Positions 28,407 to 37,613 of a stretch of DNA of 64,000 nucleotides are shown piece after piece (position 1 is the stretch's first letter; every line of letters starts with the position of its first letter). Source of the DNA: Pseudooceanicola nanhaiensis DSM 18065 (GTDB lineage Bacteria; Pseudomonadota; Alphaproteobacteria; Rhodobacterales; Rhodobacteraceae). Location of the stretch: positions 714,288-778,287 of the forward strand of contig NZ_JHZF01000011.1 of the NCBI RefSeq assembly GCF_000688295.1, read 5' to 3'. The position numbers were made by a program, and so were the translations under genes. The notes beneath the pieces were generated by a model. The model did not search any database. It saw only the letters and a program-made list of their open reading frames with translations, and had not been told where the DNA came from.

Positions 28407-28634
28407 TCAGGGTTCCTTGCGGGCCGCGCGATAATGGGCCAGCACGCTCAGCCGGATCGCCGTGGCGAGGCCGATCTCGGGGTCGCGCGCATCGTCGATC
28501 TCGGTGGCGAGCTGGTTGATGCCCTTGTTCTGGGCCTCGGCGATTTCGCGGAAGGCCTGCCAGAACTCGTCCTCCAGCGTGACGGAGGTGCGGTGCTGGT
28601 GCAGGGTGAGCGAGCGTTTGACCGGCCGGCTCAT
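28407..28634 (-). CDS. Ribbon-helix-helix domain protein
   Basis: A 75-residue protein whose first part (RSLTLHQHRTSVTLEDEFWQAFREIAEAQNKG) has the beta strand and two helices of the ribbon-helix-helix family common in alphaproteobacteria; SVTLEDEFW is the strand-helix junction. It could be a DNA-binding regulator or an antitoxin-like protein, though no toxin gene is adjacent. The start overlaps the end of the DUF4169 gene by four bases, so the two are translated together. Confidence 0.8.
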   Translation of the reverse strand: MSRPVKRSLTLHQHRTSVTLEDEFWQAFREIAEAQNKGINQLATEIDDARDPEIGLATAIRLSVLAHYRAARKEP

Positions 28635-28807
28635 GCGTCGCGCTTGTGTCCGTCGATCCTGCGGGTTGCGCGTTCGGCCTCGGCCTTGTCGCGCTGCTTC
28701 TCGGCCCTGGTCCGGCCGAATTTCACCGCGTTCTCATCGGCCTGCGCGCGTTTTTTCTCGCGGGCCTGCTGTTTGCGGAAACGGTTGAGGTTGGTCGGTT
28801 CGGCCAT
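28631..28807 (-). CDS. DUF4169 family protein
   Basis: A 58-residue, highly charged protein (NLNRFRKQQAREKKRAQADEN, then KFGRTRAEKQRDKAEAERATR) that fits the small alphaproteobacterial DUF4169 family. The frame is open further upstream, but the methionine at 28807 gives the family N terminus MAEPTNLNRFR. Mostly helical and basic; perhaps nucleic-acid or protein binding. It is coupled to the ribbon-helix-helix gene by a four-base overlap. Confidence 0.82.
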   Translation of the reverse strand: MAEPTNLNRFRKQQAREKKRAQADENAVKFGRTRAEKQRDKAEAERATRRIDGHKRDA

Positions 28808-28855
28808 CTGCCAAAGATAGGCGGCGGCCCGGGTGCCGTCCAGATGCCATGGGCG

Positions 28856-28890
28856 CAAAGAAAAACGCAGGGGCGCGGGGCCCCTGCGTT
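28856..28890 (-). terminator. Rho-independent terminator of fumC
   Basis: On the minus strand, an 11-base-pair stem (AACGCAGGGGC and its complement, 28864-28874 with 28880-28890) with a five-base loop is followed by TTTTTCTTTG. It lies just after the fumC stop and has the full form of an intrinsic terminator. Confidence 0.85.
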
Positions 28891-28912
28891 CAGATGCTCT
28901 CTGCAGGAGGTG

Positions 28913-30307
28913 TCAGTCCTTCGGGCCGATCATGTCCTCGGGGCGCACCACGCGGTCGAAGGTCTCTTCGTCCACGAAGCCGAGCGCCACGGCCTCTTCC
29001 CGCAGCGTCGTGCCGTTCTTGTGCGCGGTCTTCGCGACCTTTGTGGCGTTGTCGTAGCCGATGGTGGGGGCGAGCGCGGTGACAAGCATCAGGCTCTCCT
29101 TCATCAGCTTCTCGATCCGCGCCTCGTTGGCCTCGATGCCCACGACCATGTTGTCGGTGAAGGCCGAGGCCGAGTCACCCAGAAGCTGCATCGACTGGAG
29201 GACGTTGTAGCTCATCATCGGGTTGTAGACGTTGAGCTCGAAATGGCCCTGGCTGCCCGCGAAACCGACGGCGGCGTCGTTGCCCATGACATGCGCGCAG
29301 ACCATGGTCAGCGCCTCGGCCTGGGTCGGATTCACCTTGCCCGGCATGATCGAGGAGCCGGGCTCGTTCTCGGGCAGGATCAATTCGCCCAGGCCCGAGC
29401 GGGGGCCCGAGCCCAGCAGGCGGATGTCGTTGGCGATCTTGAAGAGCGAGGCCGCGACGGTCTTCAGCGCGCCCGAGAACATGACCATGGCGTCATGGGC
29501 GGCCAGCGCCTCGAACTTGTTGGGCGCGGTGACGAAGGGCAGGCCGGTGATCTCGGCCATGTTCTTCGCGACCATCTCGGCCCAGCCCTTTTTCGTGTTC
29601 AGCCCGGTGCCGACGGCGGTGCCGCCCTGGGCGAGCTCGTGGATGTCGGGCAGGCAGGCCTTGACCCGTTCGATCCCCTTGCGGACCTGGTGCGCGTAGC
29701 CCGAGAATTCCTGGCCCAGCGTCAGCGGCGTCGCGTCCTGGGTGTGGGTCCGGCCGATCTTGATGATGTCCTTGAAGGCCTCGCTCTTGGCCTCGAGCGC
29801 AGCCGCCAGCTTCTCGAGCCCCGGCAGCAGAACGTCGCGCGCCTGCATGGCGATGGCCACGTGCATCGCGGTCGGGAAGGTGTCGTTGGAGCTTTGCCCC
29901 ATGTTGCAGTGATCGTTCGGGTGCACGGGCTTCTTGGAGCCCATCTCGCCGCCCAGCATCTCGATCGCGCGGTTCGAGATCACCTCGTTCGCGTTCATGT
30001 TGGACTGGGTGCCGGAGCCCGTCTGCCAGACGACCAGCGGGAAGTTGTCGTCGAACTTGCCGTCGATGACCTCGGTCGCGGCGGCAACGATGGCCTCGCC
30101 GACCTCCTTGTCGATCGCGCCCAGCTCGAGATTGGCCTGCGCGCAGGCCTTCTTGACCACGCCGAGCGCCCGGATGATCGGGACCGGCTGCTTCTCCCAG
30201 CCGATCGGGAAGTTCATGATCGAACGTTGGGTCTGGGCGCCCCAGTACTTGTCTGCGGGCACCTCCAGCGGGCCGAAACTGTCGGTCTCGGTGCGGGTCT
30301 TGGTCAT
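28913..30307 (-). CDS. fumC: Fumarate hydratase, class II
   Basis: The iron-free fumarase of the citric acid cycle: reversible hydration of fumarate to malate. 464 residues, the usual class II length. The superfamily signature [15 protein letters not shown] is present around residue 318, with the substrate-site segments [13 protein letters not shown] and [20 protein letters not shown]. It stands alone with its own terminator downstream, and the next gene upstream on the strand (sspB) is 96 bases away. Confidence 0.97.
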   Translation of the reverse strand: MTKTRTETDSFGPLEVPADKYWGAQTQRSIMNFPIGWEKQPVPIIRALGVVKKACAQANLELGAIDKEVGEAIVAAATEVIDGKFDDNFPLVVWQTGSGTQSNMNANEVISNRAIEMLGGEMGSKKPVHPNDHCNMGQSSNDTFPTAMHVAIAMQARDVLLPGLEKLAAALEAKSEAFKDIIKIGRTHTQDATPLTLGQEFSGYAHQVRKGIERVKACLPDIHELAQGGTAVGTGLNTKKGWAEMVAKNMAEITGLPFVTAPNKFEALAAHDAMVMFSGALKTVAASLFKIANDIRLLGSGPRSGLGELILPENEPGSSIMPGKVNPTQAEALTMVCAHVMGNDAAVGFAGSQGHFELNVYNPMMSYNVLQSMQLLGDSASAFTDNMVVGIEANEARIEKLMKESLMLVTALAPTIGYDNATKVAKTAHKNGTTLREEAVALGFVDEETFDRVVRPEDMIGPKD

Positions 30308-30403
30308 TGGATCAGCTCTCCCCTGCGGAATGTCGCAGCCGGTTTAGCGGATCTGGGGGCGAGTTCAATGTCGCACGGCGCGAAACCCGCCGCGGGGCGC
30401 GCG

Positions 30404-30916
30404 CTACTTGCGGAAGGTATCCAGCCGCACGACCTCGGCGTCGCGCTTTTCCGAGGGCTTCCTGTCGCGGTGCAGCTCTTCCTTCGACTGGTCGCGGAGC
30501 GGCAGCGGATCGGCGGGGGGCGTCGGATCGTCGTCGTCCTCCTCCTCGTCGTCTTCCTCGAACTCCTGGGTCTCGAAGCGCAGGCCGAATTCCACCGACG
30601 GATCCACGAAGGTCTTGATGGAATCGTAGGGGATGAACATCCGCTCGGGCGCGTCCCCGAAGTTGAGCGTGACCGCGAAGCCGTCGTCGCCGACCTGAAG
30701 GTCGTCGAACCAGTGCTGCATCACCACGGTCATCTCTTCCGGATACCGCTCCTTCAGCCAGTCGGCGAGCGTCGCCTCGGGATGGGTGGTGTCGAAGGTG
30801 ATGAAGAAGTGGTGCTGGCCGGGCAGGCCGTCCTGCGCGACGTCGCTCAGAACCCGCTGGATCAGCCCGCGCATCGCCCGGTGCATAAGCCTGCCATAGT
30901 CGATGGTTGCCGACAT
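30404..30916 (-). CDS. sspB: SspB-family ClpXP adaptor protein
   Basis: A 170-residue adaptor that hands ssrA-tagged proteins to ClpXP. The substrate-binding core is recognisable (HHFFITFDTTHPEA, LNFGDAPERMFIPYDSIKTFVDPSVEFGL), followed by a very acidic linker (residues about 122-140) and a C-terminal basic/hydrophobic tail (KRDAEVVRLDTFRK) of the type that docks on ClpX. The start is ATG at 30916 with GAGGGAC upstream; a GTG four codons earlier is less likely. The substrate's tag RNA, ssrA, lies only 1.5 kb away. Confidence 0.93.
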   Translation of the reverse strand: MSATIDYGRLMHRAMRGLIQRVLSDVAQDGLPGQHHFFITFDTTHPEATLADWLKERYPEEMTVVMQHWFDDLQVGDDGFAVTLNFGDAPERMFIPYDSIKTFVDPSVEFGLRFETQEFEEDDEEEDDDDPTPPADPLPLRDQSKEELHRDRKPSEKRDAEVVRLDTFRK

Positions 30917-30997
30917 CGCGTCCCTCACTTGCTCGACCCCAACATAAGGGATTCGAAGGAAAACGAAAGATGCGGGGTGAAGAAACGGGGGCGGGGT

Positions 30998-32254
30998 TCA
31001 GCCTGCCGCCACGTCGAGCGCAAGACCCGCCATCGCCATCAGCGCCATCGCGGGCAGAAGCCCGAGCCGGAGGGCGAAGACCAGCACGGCCGAGACGGCG
31101 ATCAGGGCCAGCGCGGCGGGGTCGAAACTGCTCCAGTCCGGGCGCGGCGGCATGCTGCCGGGGGCGATGCGGGCGAAGAGCACATGCAGCGCGAACCAGG
31201 CCGACAGGTTGGCGATGACGCCTGCGACGGCCGCGGTGATGCCCTGCAGGGCGCCGGCGAGCCGCGGGGCGGAGAGCAGGCGTTCGAGATGCGGGGCGAA
31301 GGCGAAGATCCACAGGAAGCAGGGCACGAAGGTCATCCAGAGGCAGAGCGCCCCCGCCATGAGCGCCATCGGCCAGCCGGCCTCCTTCGCGCCCGCCACC
31401 ATGGCGGTGAACTGGGTGACGAGGATCAGCGGCCCCGGCGTCGTCTCGGCCAGGCCGAGCGCGTCGATCATCTCGCCCGTGGTCAGCCAGCCATAGCCCT
31501 GCACCACCTCCTGCGCCATGTAGGCGAGCACCGCGTAGGCGCCGCCGAAGGTGACGACGGCGAGCTTGGCGAAGAAGAGCGCGATGTCGGTCAGGAACAC
31601 GGAACCCGCCAGCCAGACCGCGACGAGCGGCATGGCCCAGAGGAGGAGCCAGAGCGCGACGGTGCGCAGCGTCGCCGCCAGCGGCACGGGGCGGCCGGGC
31701 GGCGCGGGGTCGGGCGGGGCGGCCGGGCCGAGCAGGGCGCCGATCGCCGCGGCGGCCAGGATGATGAGCGGGAAGGGCACCGCGAGAAGGAAGATCGCCA
31801 CGAAGGCCGCGGCGGCAAGGGCGATGTCGGCGGGACGGCGGAGCGCCTTCTTCCCCATCCGGATCATCGCCTGGACGACGACCACCACGATCAGCGCCTT
31901 GATCCCGTCGAAGGCCGCCTGCACGGCCGGAAGGTCGCCCCAGGCGACATAGGCGAGCGCGAGCGCCACGATGACGAGCGCGCCGGGCAGGACGAAGAGC
32001 AGGCCGGCCATCAGGCCGGCGCGGGTGCCGCCCAGCCTCCAGCCCGCCCAGGTGGCCAGCTGCATCGCCTCGGGGCCGGGCAGGAGCATGGCGAAGGACA
32101 GCGCGCCGAGGAACTGCTTTTCCGAGAGCCATGCCCGTGTCTCGACGAGCTCGCGGTGCATGATGGCGATCTGCGCCGCCGGTCCGCCGAAGGACAGAAG
32201 GCCGATGCGGGCGAAGGCGCGGAAAAGGTCGGGAGGGGCGGCCAGGGTCTGCAT
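30998..32254 (-). CDS. chrA: Chromate/anion transporter of the CHR family
   Basis: A 418-residue membrane protein made of two homologous halves, each with the CHR pattern (first half LLSFGGPAAQIAIMHRELV and LPGPEAMQLATWAGW; second half VTFGGAYAVLAYM and ETTPGPLILVTQF). Such proteins export chromate or transport related oxyanions; the true substrate here is unknown and no chromate regulator is adjacent. The frame is open 47 codons further upstream, but that part is basic and unlike the family, and it would run toward the tmRNA gene. I therefore start at the ATG at 32254. Confidence 0.85.
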   Translation of the reverse strand: MQTLAAPPDLFRAFARIGLLSFGGPAAQIAIMHRELVETRAWLSEKQFLGALSFAMLLPGPEAMQLATWAGWRLGGTRAGLMAGLLFVLPGALVIVALALAYVAWGDLPAVQAAFDGIKALIVVVVVQAMIRMGKKALRRPADIALAAAAFVAIFLLAVPFPLIILAAAAIGALLGPAAPPDPAPPGRPVPLAATLRTVALWLLLWAMPLVAVWLAGSVFLTDIALFFAKLAVVTFGGAYAVLAYMAQEVVQGYGWLTTGEMIDALGLAETTPGPLILVTQFTAMVAGAKEAGWPMALMAGALCLWMTFVPCFLWIFAFAPHLERLLSAPRLAGALQGITAAVAGVIANLSAWFALHVLFARIAPGSMPPRPDWSSFDPAALALIAVSAVLVFALRLGLLPAMALMAMAGLALDVAAG

Positions 32255-32398
32255 CCTCGGTTGAGGTCGCGCTCTTTTGGCGGGCGAGGCGGACCTTGGC
32301 AAGCGGGAGGGCGGCCTGTCACAGAAGTTTCGCGAACCGACCGGGGGGGCCTTCGCCTGCGCAGCATGCGCCTGGTCCGAGGCATCGTCTGTCATGTG

Positions 32399-32715
32399 GG
32401 GAAAGTGCAGGCTTCTGTTGCCAGGTGCCTGCGAACCCCGCCTTACGCGGCTAAGCGCAAGGACTTAAAGATCGATTACTCGAACCGCTTACGCGGCCAG
32501 AGCAACCGGAGCACGATTGTTGTTGGCAATTATGCTTAGCGTACCGATAACGGTGGTAACTCACCGGGACAAAGCAAACACCTTTAGACGTTCGTCGATC
32601 CTGTTTCGGCCCCATGATCCCCCAACAAAGGATGTATGGTGGAGCCGCCGGGTACCGCCCCCGGGTCCGAACCGCTTATTACGTGCGCGTTTATGTCCAT
32701 AGTCGGTTGCCCGAC
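32399..32715 (-). ncRNA. ssrA: Two-piece (circularly permuted) tmRNA
   Basis: Rescues stalled ribosomes and tags the nascent protein for proteolysis. Minus strand, in transcript order: an acceptor piece from about 32715 ending in CCA at 32637, an intervening segment of 23 bases (32636-32614), then the coding piece beginning GGGGCCG at 32613. GGGGCCG pairs with CGGCTCC just before ACCA, with one G-U pair, to form the acceptor stem across the two pieces. The tag frame at 32527-32489 reads ANNNRAPVALAA then TAA, typical of alphaproteobacterial tags. The coding piece ends near a GCAGGC/GCCTGC hairpin (32407-32432). Exact ends are estimates. Confidence 0.95.
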
Positions 32716-32721
32716 AGGGGA

Positions 32722-32750
32722 CATATAGGACTGCCCGTCCGGAATTTCAA
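32722..32750 (-). promoter_or_regulatory. Promoter of ssrA
   Basis: On the minus strand TTGAAA (32750-32745), 17 bases, then TATATG (32727-32722): five and four matches to the sigma-70 consensus with ideal spacing. Transcription would start near 32715, just before the GTCGG-GCAA-CCGAC hairpin of the acceptor piece. The -35 element overlaps the stop codon of the upstream lipoprotein gene. Confidence 0.65.
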
Positions 32751-33355
32751 AGGCTTTCACGCATTCCGATGGCGAGATTTTTCTTCGCCTTCTCCCGCTC
32801 GCGCCGCGCCTCGAAGGCCTGCCGGCGGGGCAGCCAGCGATAGTCCGGGTCCCCGGTGACGGGCCCCCAGTGCAGATCGCCGCCGTAGCGCCAGGGGTCG
32901 AGCACGATGCCGTCGTAGAGCCCCGCGCCCCGCGCCGAGACGATGAGCGTGGAATGCTCGATCCGGGCGTTGTCCGCATTGGCGATGGCGCGGTGGAGGG
33001 CGAGGGTTTCGAAGCCTTCCGCGGCCAGCCGCGCCTCCATGTCGTCGGCCCAGTCCTTGCAGAGCCCGCGCGGCTTCAGCCCCATGTTCACCTTGGTGTT
33101 GTGGACGAGCGGCGGGTCCGACACCTCGTAGCGCTGGCGGAGCTCGAGCGGGTAGTCGAGCGCGATGCGGGCCGCGCGGGCGGCTTCCTCCGGGTCGACG
33201 TCGGGCGAGAGGGCGGCGATCTCGGCGGTGAGCGGGCCCACCTCGCGGGCGGCCGATGCGGGCGTGTGATCCGGCGCGTAGCCCGAACAGCCCGCCGCCA
33301 GAAGACAGGCGGCGAGCAGGGGGAGGAGGCGCGATATCAGGGGGATACGCGCCAT
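32747..33355 (-). CDS. Lipoprotein with transglutaminase-like residues
   Basis: A 202-residue protein with a lipoprotein signal (RLLPLLAACLLAAGC, lipobox AAGC near residue 23). The mature part has, in order, GLCKDWADDM, IEHSTLIVSA and IVLDPWRYGG: a Cys, a His and an Asp in the order of transglutaminase/papain-like cysteine enzymes. That is suggestive only, and I do not recognise a named family. It follows tyrS by seven bases on the same strand and is probably co-transcribed with it. Its stop codon lies within the ssrA promoter. Confidence 0.72.
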   Translation of the reverse strand: MARIPLISRLLPLLAACLLAAGCSGYAPDHTPASAAREVGPLTAEIAALSPDVDPEEAARAARIALDYPLELRQRYEVSDPPLVHNTKVNMGLKPRGLCKDWADDMEARLAAEGFETLALHRAIANADNARIEHSTLIVSARGAGLYDGIVLDPWRYGGDLHWGPVTGDPDYRWLPRRQAFEARREREKAKKNLAIGMRESL

Positions 33356-33362
33356 GCGGGGA

Positions 33363-34658
33363 TCACGCCGGCTGGCTCAGCTTGACCAGCGCGTGGCGCT
33401 TCTTGCCGGCCGAGACCTTGGTGAAGTCGCGCAGACGCTCGACATTCACGAAGGGGAAGTCCTTCGACACCGGCTCGCCGTCGATCAGGGCGCCGTTCTC
33501 GGCGATCAGGCGCTTCGCGTCCTTGCCCGAGGACGCCAGCTTCGCCTCGACGAAGATCGTGTTGGCGGCGCAGTAGAGGCCCGGTTCCGGCGCGTCGATC
33601 GTCTCGCCCTGAAGGAAGTTCAGCCCGGTCAGGTCGAACTTCGGCAGATCGTCCCCGACGCCGCCCTTCTCGAAGACCTCGCGCGCGGTGGTCTCGGCCG
33701 TCGCCGCCGCCTCGGCCCCGTGCAGGAGCGTCGTGACCTCGTTGGCGAGGATGATCTTCGCCGCGTTGATCTCAGAGCCCCCGAGCGCGCCGAGCCGGTC
33801 GCATTCCTCGACCGGAAGCTCGGTGTAGAGCTTGAGGAAGCGGCCCACGTCGGCATCGGTCGTGTTCCGCCAGAACTGCCAGAAGTCATAGGGCGACTTC
33901 ATGTCCGCGTTCAGCCAGACCGCGCCGTCGGCCGTCTTGCCCATCTTCTTGCCGTCCGAGGTGGTCAGCAGGTGCGAGGTCAGCCCGTAGATCTCGTGAT
34001 CGAGCACGCGGCGGGTCAGGTCGATCCCGTTCACGATGTTGCCCCACTGGTCCGAGCCGCCGAACTGCACGAGGCAGCCGTAGCGCCGGTTCAGCTCGAG
34101 GAAGTCGTAGGCCTGCAGGATCATGTAGTTGAACTCGAGGAACGACAGCGATTGTTCGCGGTCGAGCCGGGATTTCACGCTTTCGAAGGACAGCATCCGG
34201 TTGACCGAGAAATGCCGCCCGATGTCGCGCAGGAACTCGAGGTAGTTGAGCCCGTCGAGCCATTCGGCGTTGTTCAGCATGAGCGCCTTGTTCGGCGCCT
34301 CGGTGTCGTAGTCGATGTAGGCCGCGAAGACCTGTTTGATCCCGGCGATGTTGTCGTCGATCTGGTCGGGCGTCAGCAGGGGGCGTTCGTCGGCACGGAA
34401 GGAGGGATCGCCCACCTTGGTCGTGCCGCCCCCCATCAGGGTGATCGGCTGGTGGCCGGTCTTCTGCAGCCAGCGCAGCATCATGATCTGGATCAGCGAG
34501 CCGACATGCAGCGATTTCGCTGTCGCGTCGAAGCCGATATAGCCCGGGACGACTCCTGCCAGCAGGGCTTCGTCGAAGCCCTGGTAGTCGGTGCAGTCGG
34601 CGACGAAGCCGCGCGCCTGCATGACGTTCAGGAAGTCGGATTTGGGGCTGTAGGTCAT
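33363..34658 (-). CDS. tyrS: Tyrosyl-tRNA synthetase
   Basis: A 431-residue class I synthetase charging tRNA-Tyr. The HIGH-type motif is LHVGSLIQ, the tyrosine-binding region [14 protein letters not shown] and [12 protein letters not shown], and the KMSKS-type motif is KKMGKT; an S4-like RNA-binding domain ends the protein ([19 protein letters not shown]). The frame extends upstream, but the ATG at 34658 gives the normal start [18 protein letters not shown]. It is divergent from anmK with 64 bases between the start codons, a shared promoter region. Confidence 0.96.
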   Translation of the reverse strand: MTYSPKSDFLNVMQARGFVADCTDYQGFDEALLAGVVPGYIGFDATAKSLHVGSLIQIMMLRWLQKTGHQPITLMGGGTTKVGDPSFRADERPLLTPDQIDDNIAGIKQVFAAYIDYDTEAPNKALMLNNAEWLDGLNYLEFLRDIGRHFSVNRMLSFESVKSRLDREQSLSFLEFNYMILQAYDFLELNRRYGCLVQFGGSDQWGNIVNGIDLTRRVLDHEIYGLTSHLLTTSDGKKMGKTADGAVWLNADMKSPYDFWQFWRNTTDADVGRFLKLYTELPVEECDRLGALGGSEINAAKIILANEVTTLLHGAEAAATAETTAREVFEKGGVGDDLPKFDLTGLNFLQGETIDAPEPGLYCAANTIFVEAKLASSGKDAKRLIAENGALIDGEPVSKDFPFVNVERLRDFTKVSAGKKRHALVKLSQPA

Positions 34659-34722
34659 GGCACTTGTCCGGGATTTGGTTGCGCGGCAGTGTATAGGCCG
34701 CAGGCAGGGGAAGGAAAAGGGC

Positions 34723-35847
34723 ATGTTGAAGCCCAAGGGCAAGCCGCAGGCGCCGGTCCGGGCGCTCGGCACGATGTCGGGGACCTCGCTCGACGGGGTC
34801 GACGTGGCGGTCGTGGAGAGCGACGGGGAGCGGATTTTCGGCTTCGGAGAGACGGCCTATCGCGAATACACCAACGAGGAGCGCGAGGTGCTGCGCCGGG
34901 CCCTGGGCCGCTGGCCGGGCGAGCCGGGCGTCGCCGAGGCCGCCGAGGTCGTCCAACGCGCGCATACCGAAGTCATGTCGCGGTTCCGCGACGTCGAGAT
35001 CGCGGGTTTCCACGGCCAGACCCTGGCGCATGAGCCGCGGGGGCGGGGGACGCACCAGCTGGGCGACGGCGCGGCGCTGGCGCGCGCGCTCGGGCTGCCG
35101 GTGGTCTGGGACTTCCGCTCGGCGGATGTGCGGTTCGGGGGCGAGGGCGCGCCGCTCGCGCCGTTCTTCCATTTCGCCTGCGCCAAGTGGATCGGCGCGC
35201 GGGAGCCTCTGTGCTTCCTCAACCTCGGCGGCGTCGGGAACCTGACCTATGTCGATCCCTCGCAGCCCGCGCCCGAGAGCGAGGGCGCGCTGCTGGCCTT
35301 CGACACGGGGCCCGCGAACGCGCCGATCAACGACCTGATGCAGGAGCGGCGGGGCGAGGCCTGTGACCGCGACGGCGCGCTGGCCGCGAAAGGGGACGTG
35401 GTGGAGGGGGCGCTCGAGCTCTTCCTCGACGATCCCTTCTTCTCGCGCATGCCGCCGAAGTCGCTCGACCGCAACGCCTTCGCCGAGATGGTGGGCCTGG
35501 TGCGGGAGCTGTCGGATGCCGATGCGGCCGCGACGCTGACGGGGATGTCCGCGGCGGCTGTGCTGCGCGGGATGGAGCATTGCCCGAAGCCGCCCGAGCG
35601 GGTGCTGGTGACGGGCGGCGGACGGAAGAACCCGGTCCTGATGGAGATGATGGCCGTGGCGCTCGACTGTCCCGTGGTGCCGGTCGAGGAGGCAGGGCTC
35701 GACGGCGACATGCTCGAGGCGCAGGCCTTCGCCCATCTCGCCGTCCGGGTGGCGCGCGGGATGGCGACCTCGTGCCCCTCCACCACCGGGGTGCGGGGCG
35801 CGATCGGCGGCGGCGAGATCTCGCGCGGGGTGGCGGGGCAGGTCTGA
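34723..35847 (+). CDS. anmK: Anhydro-N-acetylmuramic acid kinase
   Basis: A 374-residue kinase that recycles peptidoglycan fragments, converting 1,6-anhydro-N-acetylmuramic acid to N-acetylmuramic acid 6-phosphate. ASKHA-fold motifs: [14 protein letters not shown] near the N terminus, [34 protein letters not shown] and [25 protein letters not shown] precedes the ATG at 34723. Length and motifs are standard. Confidence 0.95.
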   Translation: MLKPKGKPQAPVRALGTMSGTSLDGVDVAVVESDGERIFGFGETAYREYTNEEREVLRRALGRWPGEPGVAEAAEVVQRAHTEVMSRFRDVEIAGFHGQTLAHEPRGRGTHQLGDGAALARALGLPVVWDFRSADVRFGGEGAPLAPFFHFACAKWIGAREPLCFLNLGGVGNLTYVDPSQPAPESEGALLAFDTGPANAPINDLMQERRGEACDRDGALAAKGDVVEGALELFLDDPFFSRMPPKSLDRNAFAEMVGLVRELSDADAAATLTGMSAAAVLRGMEHCPKPPERVLVTGGGRKNPVLMEMMAVALDCPVVPVEEAGLDGDMLEAQAFAHLAVRVARGMATSCPSTTGVRGAIGGGEISRGVAGQV

Positions 35848-36162
35848 CGGGGCGAACGGCATGTGAAGTCCGTGTCGTTCGGCCCGGTCCGGGCACCCGG
35901 CGCGGTCCCGTTGCGCGCCCGGGGATGACAGCGCATTGGCGAGAACGGACCGCTTCTGCGGACGGTTCACCGGTGCGGACAGGCGCTCTTGTCGGCAAGG
36001 CGCACCGGTGGAGGCGACGCGCGGGGGGGCCGCTGATCATGGAGACCTCTGCGGACGTGGCGGGATAGCGACGCCGACCCGGACGTGTCGTGGTGGCGAA
36101 CAGTTTCACGATTATCGAAATATCGCTTTGCGGTCCGCAAAGATTTCTATATTTCTAGAATC
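35848..36162 (+). other. Intergenic region between anmK and arsR
   Basis: No gene is seen in these 315 bases. It contains a 10-base inverted pair (CACCGGTGCG at 35968-35977 and its complement at 36001-36010) that could act as a hairpin. The last 60 bases before arsR are much more AT-rich and hold palindromes typical of an autoregulated promoter. Confidence 0.5.
36126..36142. promoter_or_regulatory. Probable ArsR operator
   Basis: A perfect palindrome CTTTGCGG-T-CCGCAAAG, 20 bases before the arsR start in an AT-rich stretch. A second small palindrome TTCTAGAA lies at 36153-36160. ArsR/SmtB repressors bind such inverted repeats over their own promoters, so this is the likely operator of the arsR-arsP unit. 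Confidence 0.5.
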
Positions 36163-36519
36163 ATGAAAACGACTCACCCCACCACCGACCCCGATTTCGA
36201 CCTCGCCCGGGCGGCCTCGACCTTCGCGGCCCTCGGCTCCGAGCAGCGGCTCACCGTGCTCCGGACCCTGGTCCGGGCGGGGCCGGAGGGGCTCTCGATC
36301 GGAGAGCTCGGCACCCGCAGCGGCGTCACCGGCTCGACCCTGACCCATCACATGAAGATCCTCGCGCAGGCGGGCCTCGTCCACCAGCGCAAGGCGGGGC
36401 GCAGCATCATCTGCGCCGCCGTCGCCTACGAGGAACTGCGCGACCTGTCCGGCTTCCTGCTGCGCGAATGCTGCGCCGACGCGGGAGCCCCGAGCCCGAA
36501 AGGCACATCCGATGACTGA
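36163..36519 (+). CDS. arsR: ArsR/SmtB-family repressor (probably organoarsenical-sensing)
   Basis: A 118-residue winged-helix repressor: ALGSEQRLTVLRTLVRAG leads to the recognition region GVTGSTLTHHMKILAQAGLV and the wing RKAGRSIICAAV. The classical CVC metal site in the recognition helix is missing; instead there is an adjacent cysteine pair near the C terminus (C103, C104 in RECCADAG) plus C84. Two adjacent C-terminal cysteines are known from ArsR proteins selective for trivalent organoarsenicals. The arsP-like gene overlaps its 3' end by eight bases, which supports that reading. Start at ATG 36163; upstream extension looks non-coding. Confidence 0.85.
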   Translation: MKTTHPTTDPDFDLARAASTFAALGSEQRLTVLRTLVRAGPEGLSIGELGTRSGVTGSTLTHHMKILAQAGLVHQRKAGRSIICAAVAYEELRDLSGFLLRECCADAGAPSPKGTSDD

Positions 36520-37552
36520 CCTGAGCACGCCCCCGTCCCGCAGCCTGCGAAGCCTTCGGGGCCGGGTCGACGGCGCCCTGGCCGCGATGGTCGTCGTGGT
36601 GCTGGCCCTGGTGATCCTCGATCCGGCGCAACTGGGCGACACGATCCGCTTCGCCGCGGCCGCGCTGATCCGGACGGCGCCGGTGATCCTCTTCGCGGTG
36701 CTGGCGATCGGCTACATGAAGGCGAGCGGGGCGGAGACGCTGCTCTCGAAGGCCTTTACCGGGCGCGAGGGGCGGATGATCCTGATGGCGGCGCTTCTGG
36801 GCGGGCTCTCGCCCTTCTGCTCGTGCCAGGTCATCCCCTTCGTCGCCGCGATGCTGGCGCTTGGCGTGCCGCTCTCGGCGGTCATGGCCTTCTGGCTGGC
36901 CTCGCCGATCATGGATCCGGGCATGTTCATCGTGACGGCGGGCACGCTGGGCCTGCCCTTTGCGATCGGCAAGACGCTCGGCGCGGTGGCGCTCGGCCTC
37001 TTCGGCGGCACGGTCACGATGCTGATGCGCCGCAGCCCGGTCTTCGCCGACCCGCTGCGCGCGAAACCGCAGGTCGGCGGCTGCTGCGGGGTGAAGAAAC
37101 CCTACGAGGGCCGCCCGGTCTGGGCCTTCTGGAGCGAGCCCGACCGGCGCGAGACCTTCCGCAGCTCGATCATGGAGAACGCGGTCTTCCTGCTCAAATG
37201 GCTGACGCTGGCCTACCTGCTGGAAAGCGTGATGCTGACCTACGTGCCCTCGGCATGGGTGGCGGGCGTGCTGGGCGGCGAGGGGGCCTGGCCCATCCTT
37301 CTGGGCGCCCTCGTCGGCATGCCCGCCTATCTCAACGGCTACGCGGCGGTCCCGCTGGTGGATGCGCTGCTGGCCCAGGGGATGGCCCCCGGCGCGGCGA
37401 TGTCCTTCGTGATCGCGGGGGGCGTCAGCTCCATCCCCGCGGCGGTCGCGGTCTGGGCGCTGGTCAAGCCGCGCGTCTTTGCCGCCTATCTCGGGCTGGC
37501 GGTGACGGGTGCGGTGATGGCCGGGCTGGGCTGGCAGCTCGTCGCCGGGTGA
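36512..37552 (+). CDS. arsP: ArsP-type permease (organoarsenical efflux)
   Basis: A 346-residue permease of the DUF318/ArsP group with about eight to ten membrane helices. The family motif is LSPFCSCQVIPFVAAML near residue 107, and a cytoplasmic loop carries GGCCGVKKPYEG; cysteines of this kind bind trivalent arsenicals in ArsP. In known systems ArsP exports methylarsenite and aromatic arsenicals. The pairing with a two-cysteine ArsR upstream (eight-base overlap) agrees with that role. Some relatives of this family have other or unknown substrates, so the substrate is inferred. Confidence 0.82.
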   Translation: MTDLSTPPSRSLRSLRGRVDGALAAMVVVVLALVILDPAQLGDTIRFAAAALIRTAPVILFAVLAIGYMKASGAETLLSKAFTGREGRMILMAALLGGLSPFCSCQVIPFVAAMLALGVPLSAVMAFWLASPIMDPGMFIVTAGTLGLPFAIGKTLGAVALGLFGGTVTMLMRRSPVFADPLRAKPQVGGCCGVKKPYEGRPVWAFWSEPDRRETFRSSIMENAVFLLKWLTLAYLLESVMLTYVPSAWVAGVLGGEGAWPILLGALVGMPAYLNGYAAVPLVDALLAQGMAPGAAMSFVIAGGVSSIPAAVAVWALVKPRVFAAYLGLAVTGAVMAGLGWQLVAG

Positions 37553-37613
37553 TCCGAGGCGCTCGCGGGCCGGGCTCGGGTCCGGCCATCTTCATGGATC
37601 GCCCGGCGCGACC

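Noticed and set aside
28646-32539. A 1297-codon open frame on the plus strand
   Set aside because: It runs antisense to DUF4169, fumC, sspB, chrA and the tmRNA gene. The translation is His/Arg/Gly-rich without domains, the usual shadow of GC-rich coding DNA.
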